A stretch of DNA of 64,000 bases from Alphaproteobacteria bacterium (GTDB lineage Bacteria; Pseudomonadota; Alphaproteobacteria; ATCC43930; CGMCC-115725). Below, piece after piece: positions 61,706 through 64,000 of this stretch. Below the pieces are notes generated by a model. The model was given only the letters and a program-made list of their open reading frames with translations. It searched no databases and had not been told where the DNA came from. A program made the translations under genes and the position numbers. The DNA lies in contig JASHOB010000003.1 of the NCBI GenBank assembly GCA_030041335.1, forward strand, positions 1 to 64,000, read 5' to 3'. Position 1 is the stretch's first letter. Every line of letters starts with the position of its first letter.

Positions 61706-62336
61706 TCGGCTCATCGAACGCCTGACCCACGACCTAAAACCGGTTCGGACTCGAAAGGCATGGCACGAGGCCGTTTTACTGTCCGTGCTGGGCATCGTGG
61801 AACTCGGCCTCTTCCTAGCGTTCGGCCTGATGCGCCCCGATATGCCGATGGCGCTGCACTTGCCGTCGTTCTGGTGGAAGCTTGTCAGCCTCGGCCTTAT
61901 CGCCTTGGTGAGCGGCGCAGTCGCCATCCTGTCGCTCAACCCGATCCGCTCGCCGCGCGTGGGCTTGCGATGGGTTCTTGTACTGATGGTCCTGAGCCTG
62001 ACCGTCGGATGGATGATCGACGCCTCGCACGGAGACTATGGCACATTGTTGGTTCGTCTGCATTGGCGGGACGGGCTGCGGTGTCTGTGCACGATCGTGG
62101 CGCTGTCCGTGCCGCCGGTTGCCGGTCTCGGCTTGCTGATGCGACGCGGTGCCCCGACGGACCGCGGCGGAACCGCCATGGCCGCCGGGTTCGCCGCTGC
62201 CGCCTGGGGCGCCTTCGTGTTCGTCTTTGCCTGTCCCTTTGATGATCCGTTCTATGTGTTCGTCTGGTACTCGCTCGCCTGCACCACGGTGACCGTGTTC
62301 GCTGGCATCGCACTGCCCCGGCTGACGCGCTGGTAG
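61695..62336 (+). CDS. NrsF-like anti-sigma factor (DUF1109 membrane protein)
   Basis: A membrane protein with six hydrophobic segments. The two family cysteines are in HWRDGLRCLCTIVALSVPP and FVFVFACPFDDPFYVFVWYS, and LLMRRGAPTDRGG and IALPRLTRW are also typical. NrsF holds the sigma factor at the membrane and releases it on stress sensed by the cysteines. The natural N-terminus should read QTDRLIERLTHDLKPVRTRK, but no ATG, GTG or TTG lies there. ATA at 61695, behind GGAG, fits in place and overlaps the sigma-factor stop; GTG 61785 would remove 30 residues. Confidence 0.75.
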   Translation: MQTDRLIERLTHDLKPVRTRKAWHEAVLLSVLGIVELGLFLAFGLMRPDMPMALHLPSFWWKLVSLGLIALVSGAVAILSLNPIRSPRVGLRWVLVLMVLSLTVGWMIDASHGDYGTLLVRLHWRDGLRCLCTIVALSVPPVAGLGLLMRRGAPTDRGGTAMAAGFAAAAWGAFVFVFACPFDDPFYVFVWYSLACTTVTVFAGIALPRLTRW

Positions 62337-62411
62337 CTCTGAGCTGCCATTTACCTGCCCCGCCGTTCACGCACTAGTGATAAAGACCGCGCTCGCCGCG
62401 ACGGGGGGGCT

Positions 62412-62437
62412 GTAACCTCGGGGCGCCCAGACTCGAA
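62412..62437 (+). promoter_or_regulatory. SigF-type promoter of the bufferin operon
   Basis: GTAACC (62412-62417), a 16-base spacer and CGAA (62434-62437) match the promoter pattern described for Caulobacter SigF. It lies 57 bases before the bufferin start, so the adjacent sigma factor should transcribe the operon. Confidence 0.65.
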
Positions 62438-62493
62438 AGCATGAAGGTGCGCCTTCCGGCGCAACCTCCGACCACAACGGGAAAGACAGACAC

Positions 62494-62802
62494 ATGTCAG
62501 TAACGACGAAAATCTCCGCAGCGGTGCTGGTTAGCGCGGTGACGGCGGCCATCACGTCAGCTGCATTCGCGGCGCCGCTGACACAGGCCGAGGTGGCCGC
62601 CGCCACCGCCGCGCATAAGGAAAAGTGCTATGGCGTCGCCCTCAAGGGCCAAAATGACTGCGCCGCCGGCCCCGGCACGACATGCCAGGGCACGTCGACG
62701 GTCGATTTTCAGGGCAATTCCTGGAAGTTCGTGCAAGGTGGGACCTGCACAAGCATCGTGGTCCCGGGTGGCAAACACGGCTCCCTGACGCCATTGCCCT
62801 GA
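62494..62802 (+). CDS. BufA1-type bufferin (DUF2282) precursor peptide
   Basis: A 102-residue secreted peptide. A Sec signal ([17 protein letters not shown]) ends near residue 27. The mature part carries four cysteines: Cys45 in [16 protein letters not shown], Cys56, Cys64 (TTCQGT) and Cys85 (GGTCTS), the DUF2282 pattern. In characterised cases two Cys residues are converted to thiooxazole-type heterocycles by the BufBC enzymes, giving a copper-binding metallophore. The downstream genes are those enzymes. Confidence 0.88.
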   Translation: MSVTTKISAAVLVSAVTAAITSAAFAAPLTQAEVAAATAAHKEKCYGVALKGQNDCAAGPGTTCQGTSTVDFQGNSWKFVQGGTCTSIVVPGGKHGSLTPLP

Positions 62803-62837
62803 CCCGCCTTTCTGGCCGACGAGCGGAGACGCGTCCG

Positions 62838-63758
62838 ATGACCGCCGTGACCCAATTCAGGGCCGCAGCGCCGCTGGCGCGTTTCCGTTTCTCTGCATCC
62901 TTGGCCTCAGTTGCCGGGACGAGCTTCAAGCCTGAGCATTTCCGGGCGATTCTTGACCAAGGGGGCCACGAAGTCTTTTTTGAGGTTCACGCCGAAAACT
63001 ACATGGGCTTCGGCGGACCGCCGCACCGCATGCTTACGCAGATCCGCGCCAACTACCCCGTGTCACTACACGGTGTATGCATGTCCATCGGCGGACCGGA
63101 GCCACTCAATCCTACGCATATCGAACGTTTCCGGTCGCTCGTGCGGCGCTATGAACCGGCGCTGGTGTCCGAGCATCTTGCCTGGTCGACGCACGGCGGC
63201 ATTTATTTCAACGACCTTCTACCGCTGCCGTACACCGAGGCGACACTCGCCCGCGTGGCGCAGCATATTGACCAAGTCCAGAACGCCATCGGTCGGCCAA
63301 TCCTGCTCGAAAATCCATCGTCCTATCTCACCTTCATCGAGTCGACGATGTCCGAGATGGCGTTTTTGAGCGCGCTTGCCCGCCGCAGTGGGTGCGGATT
63401 GCTGCTCGACATCAATAACCTCTTTGTCTCGGCGACAAACCAGGGCTATTCGCCGACCGCCTATCTGGCCGAATTCCCGCTCGACGCCGTCGGCGAAATC
63501 CATCTCGCAGGTCATGCCGAGCAAACCGACGACGAGGGCGACTTGCTGCTGATCGACAGCCACGACCGGAAAGTCGCCGACCCGGTCTGGACGCTGTTCG
63601 AGAGCGTGGTTGCAAGCTGCGGCCCTATCCCGACGCTGGTTGAGTGGGACAGTAATCTTCCCGAATGGCCGGTGCTCTCCGCCGAAGCCGCGGCCGCTCG
63701 CGCAATCCTCGATCGTCATGCTTCCATTGAGCCGAGACACGCTCATGCCGGCTGCTGA
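62838..63758 (+). CDS. BufB, MNIO-family (DUF692) bufferin-modifying enzyme
   Basis: A 306-residue TIM-barrel multinuclear iron oxygenase. Family motifs visible include GTSFKPEHFRAILDQ, EVHAENYMGFGGPPHRML, SLHGVCMSIGG, SEHLAWSTHGGIYFND, ILLENPSSYLTF, GLLLDINNLFVSATN and EIHLAGHAEQTDD. Metal-binding His, Glu and Asp residues sit in these. It modifies cysteines in the bufferin peptide. ATG 62838 is 35 bases after the precursor gene stop. Its stop overlaps the next gene by 14 bases. Confidence 0.92.
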   Translation: MTAVTQFRAAAPLARFRFSASLASVAGTSFKPEHFRAILDQGGHEVFFEVHAENYMGFGGPPHRMLTQIRANYPVSLHGVCMSIGGPEPLNPTHIERFRSLVRRYEPALVSEHLAWSTHGGIYFNDLLPLPYTEATLARVAQHIDQVQNAIGRPILLENPSSYLTFIESTMSEMAFLSALARRSGCGLLLDINNLFVSATNQGYSPTAYLAEFPLDAVGEIHLAGHAEQTDDEGDLLLIDSHDRKVADPVWTLFESVVASCGPIPTLVEWDSNLPEWPVLSAEAAAARAILDRHASIEPRHAHAGC

Positions 63759-64000
63759 AGCCACGTCTGTCGCTGCCCAGAGACTGCCGATCTATGCGGC
63801 GAATCTTGCTCGCGGGTTGCTTGACCCGGATCATCCGATCCCCGCGGGCATCGTGGGACCGAACGGAAAGCGCCCCGTCAAGCGCTACAACGTCTATCGC
63901 AACAACGTCACCGCCAGCTTGGTCGACGCGCTGGCGGCGATCTTCCCCGCCACGCGGCGGATCACCGGCGTCGAGTTCTTCCGCGCCATGGCACGCTTCT
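63745..64000 (+). CDS. BufC (DUF2063) partner protein, incomplete at window end
   Basis: The reading frame begins at ATG 63745 inside the end of the BufB gene and runs past the window end, so the 85 residues seen are only the N-terminal part. They include KRYNVYRNNVTASLVDALAA and IFPATRRITGVEFFRAMARF, the DUF2063 N-terminal pattern. In known bufferin systems this partner binds the precursor and delivers it to BufB. A further membrane gene (DoxX type) may follow outside the window. Confidence 0.88.
   Translation, partial: MPAAEATSVAAQRLPIYAANLARGLLDPDHPIPAGIVGPNGKRPVKRYNVYRNNVTASLVDALAAIFPATRRITGVEFFRAMARF

Noticed and set aside
1-64000. CRISPR arrays, rRNA genes and complete tRNAs
   Set aside because: No regularly spaced repeats, no rRNA-like conserved blocks and no complete cloverleaf were seen in either strand.

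Overview
The window looks like a chromosomal segment of a high-GC alphaproteobacterium, most likely a Hyphomicrobiales member near Bradyrhizobium or Rhodopseudomonas. The basis is GC-rich codon use, several bacterial-type GSTs, a DppBCDF-type transporter with a permease-ATPase fusion, CGNR and DUF6894-like small proteins, and IS1380 debris. It is accessory in character: single catabolic genes and two- to five-gene clusters alternate with decayed genes and mobile-element remnants. I saw no rRNA, no complete tRNA, no CRISPR array and no intact IS.

Layout. 0.7-3.8 kb: small hypothetical genes and a SulP anion transporter. 4.4-9 kb: a minus-strand cluster of a DUF8021-like protein, a carotenoid/stilbene-cleaving oxygenase, a DUF3237 protein and a cytochrome P450. 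9.3-18.5 kb: a CapA-type phosphoesterase, an amidase and a peptide/nickel-type ABC importer. 19-29 kb: a lipoprotein behind a perfect CRP-type palindrome, a haloalkane dehalogenase operon, an SDR, a TMEM175-type channel, two alpha/beta hydrolases, and a CGNR regulator with a haloacid dehalogenase. 29-36 kb: heavy decay (integrase, JAB-domain protein, arylsulfatase, ABC binding protein and LysR remnants) between intact cupin, LLM monooxygenase, DoxX and SMP-30 genes. 36.9-43.7 kb: an AraC regulator, a Rieske oxygenase, an acyl-CoA ligase, a crotonase and a frameshifted second AraC copy. 43.8-50 kb: a methyltransferase with an adenylate cyclase, a GntR regulator with striking operator repeats, a DoxX protein and more decay. 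50-60.6 kb: four GST copies (one broken), two TetR regulators, a GH63-like glycosidase, and a probable selenoprotein with a haloacid dehalogenase. 61-64 kb: an ECF sigma factor, an NrsF-like anti-sigma factor and a bufferin operon cut by the window end.

The most notable item is at 58.66-59.86 kb. Two adjacent reading frames form one GrdB/PrdB-like protein if the UGA at 59115-59117 is read as selenocysteine. The UGA lies in a UxxC motif, and a perfect 6-bp hairpin with a GU-containing loop starts exactly 11 nt downstream, the geometry of a bacterial SECIS. The gene sits behind a TetR regulator and shares an operator-like sequence with it. It is followed by a HAD gene and lies beside a divergent GST, suggesting a regulated redox or detoxification module. 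The bufferin operon carries a GTAACC-N16-CGAA promoter matching the sigma-F type and probably buffers metal or oxidative stress under the adjacent sigma/anti-sigma pair.
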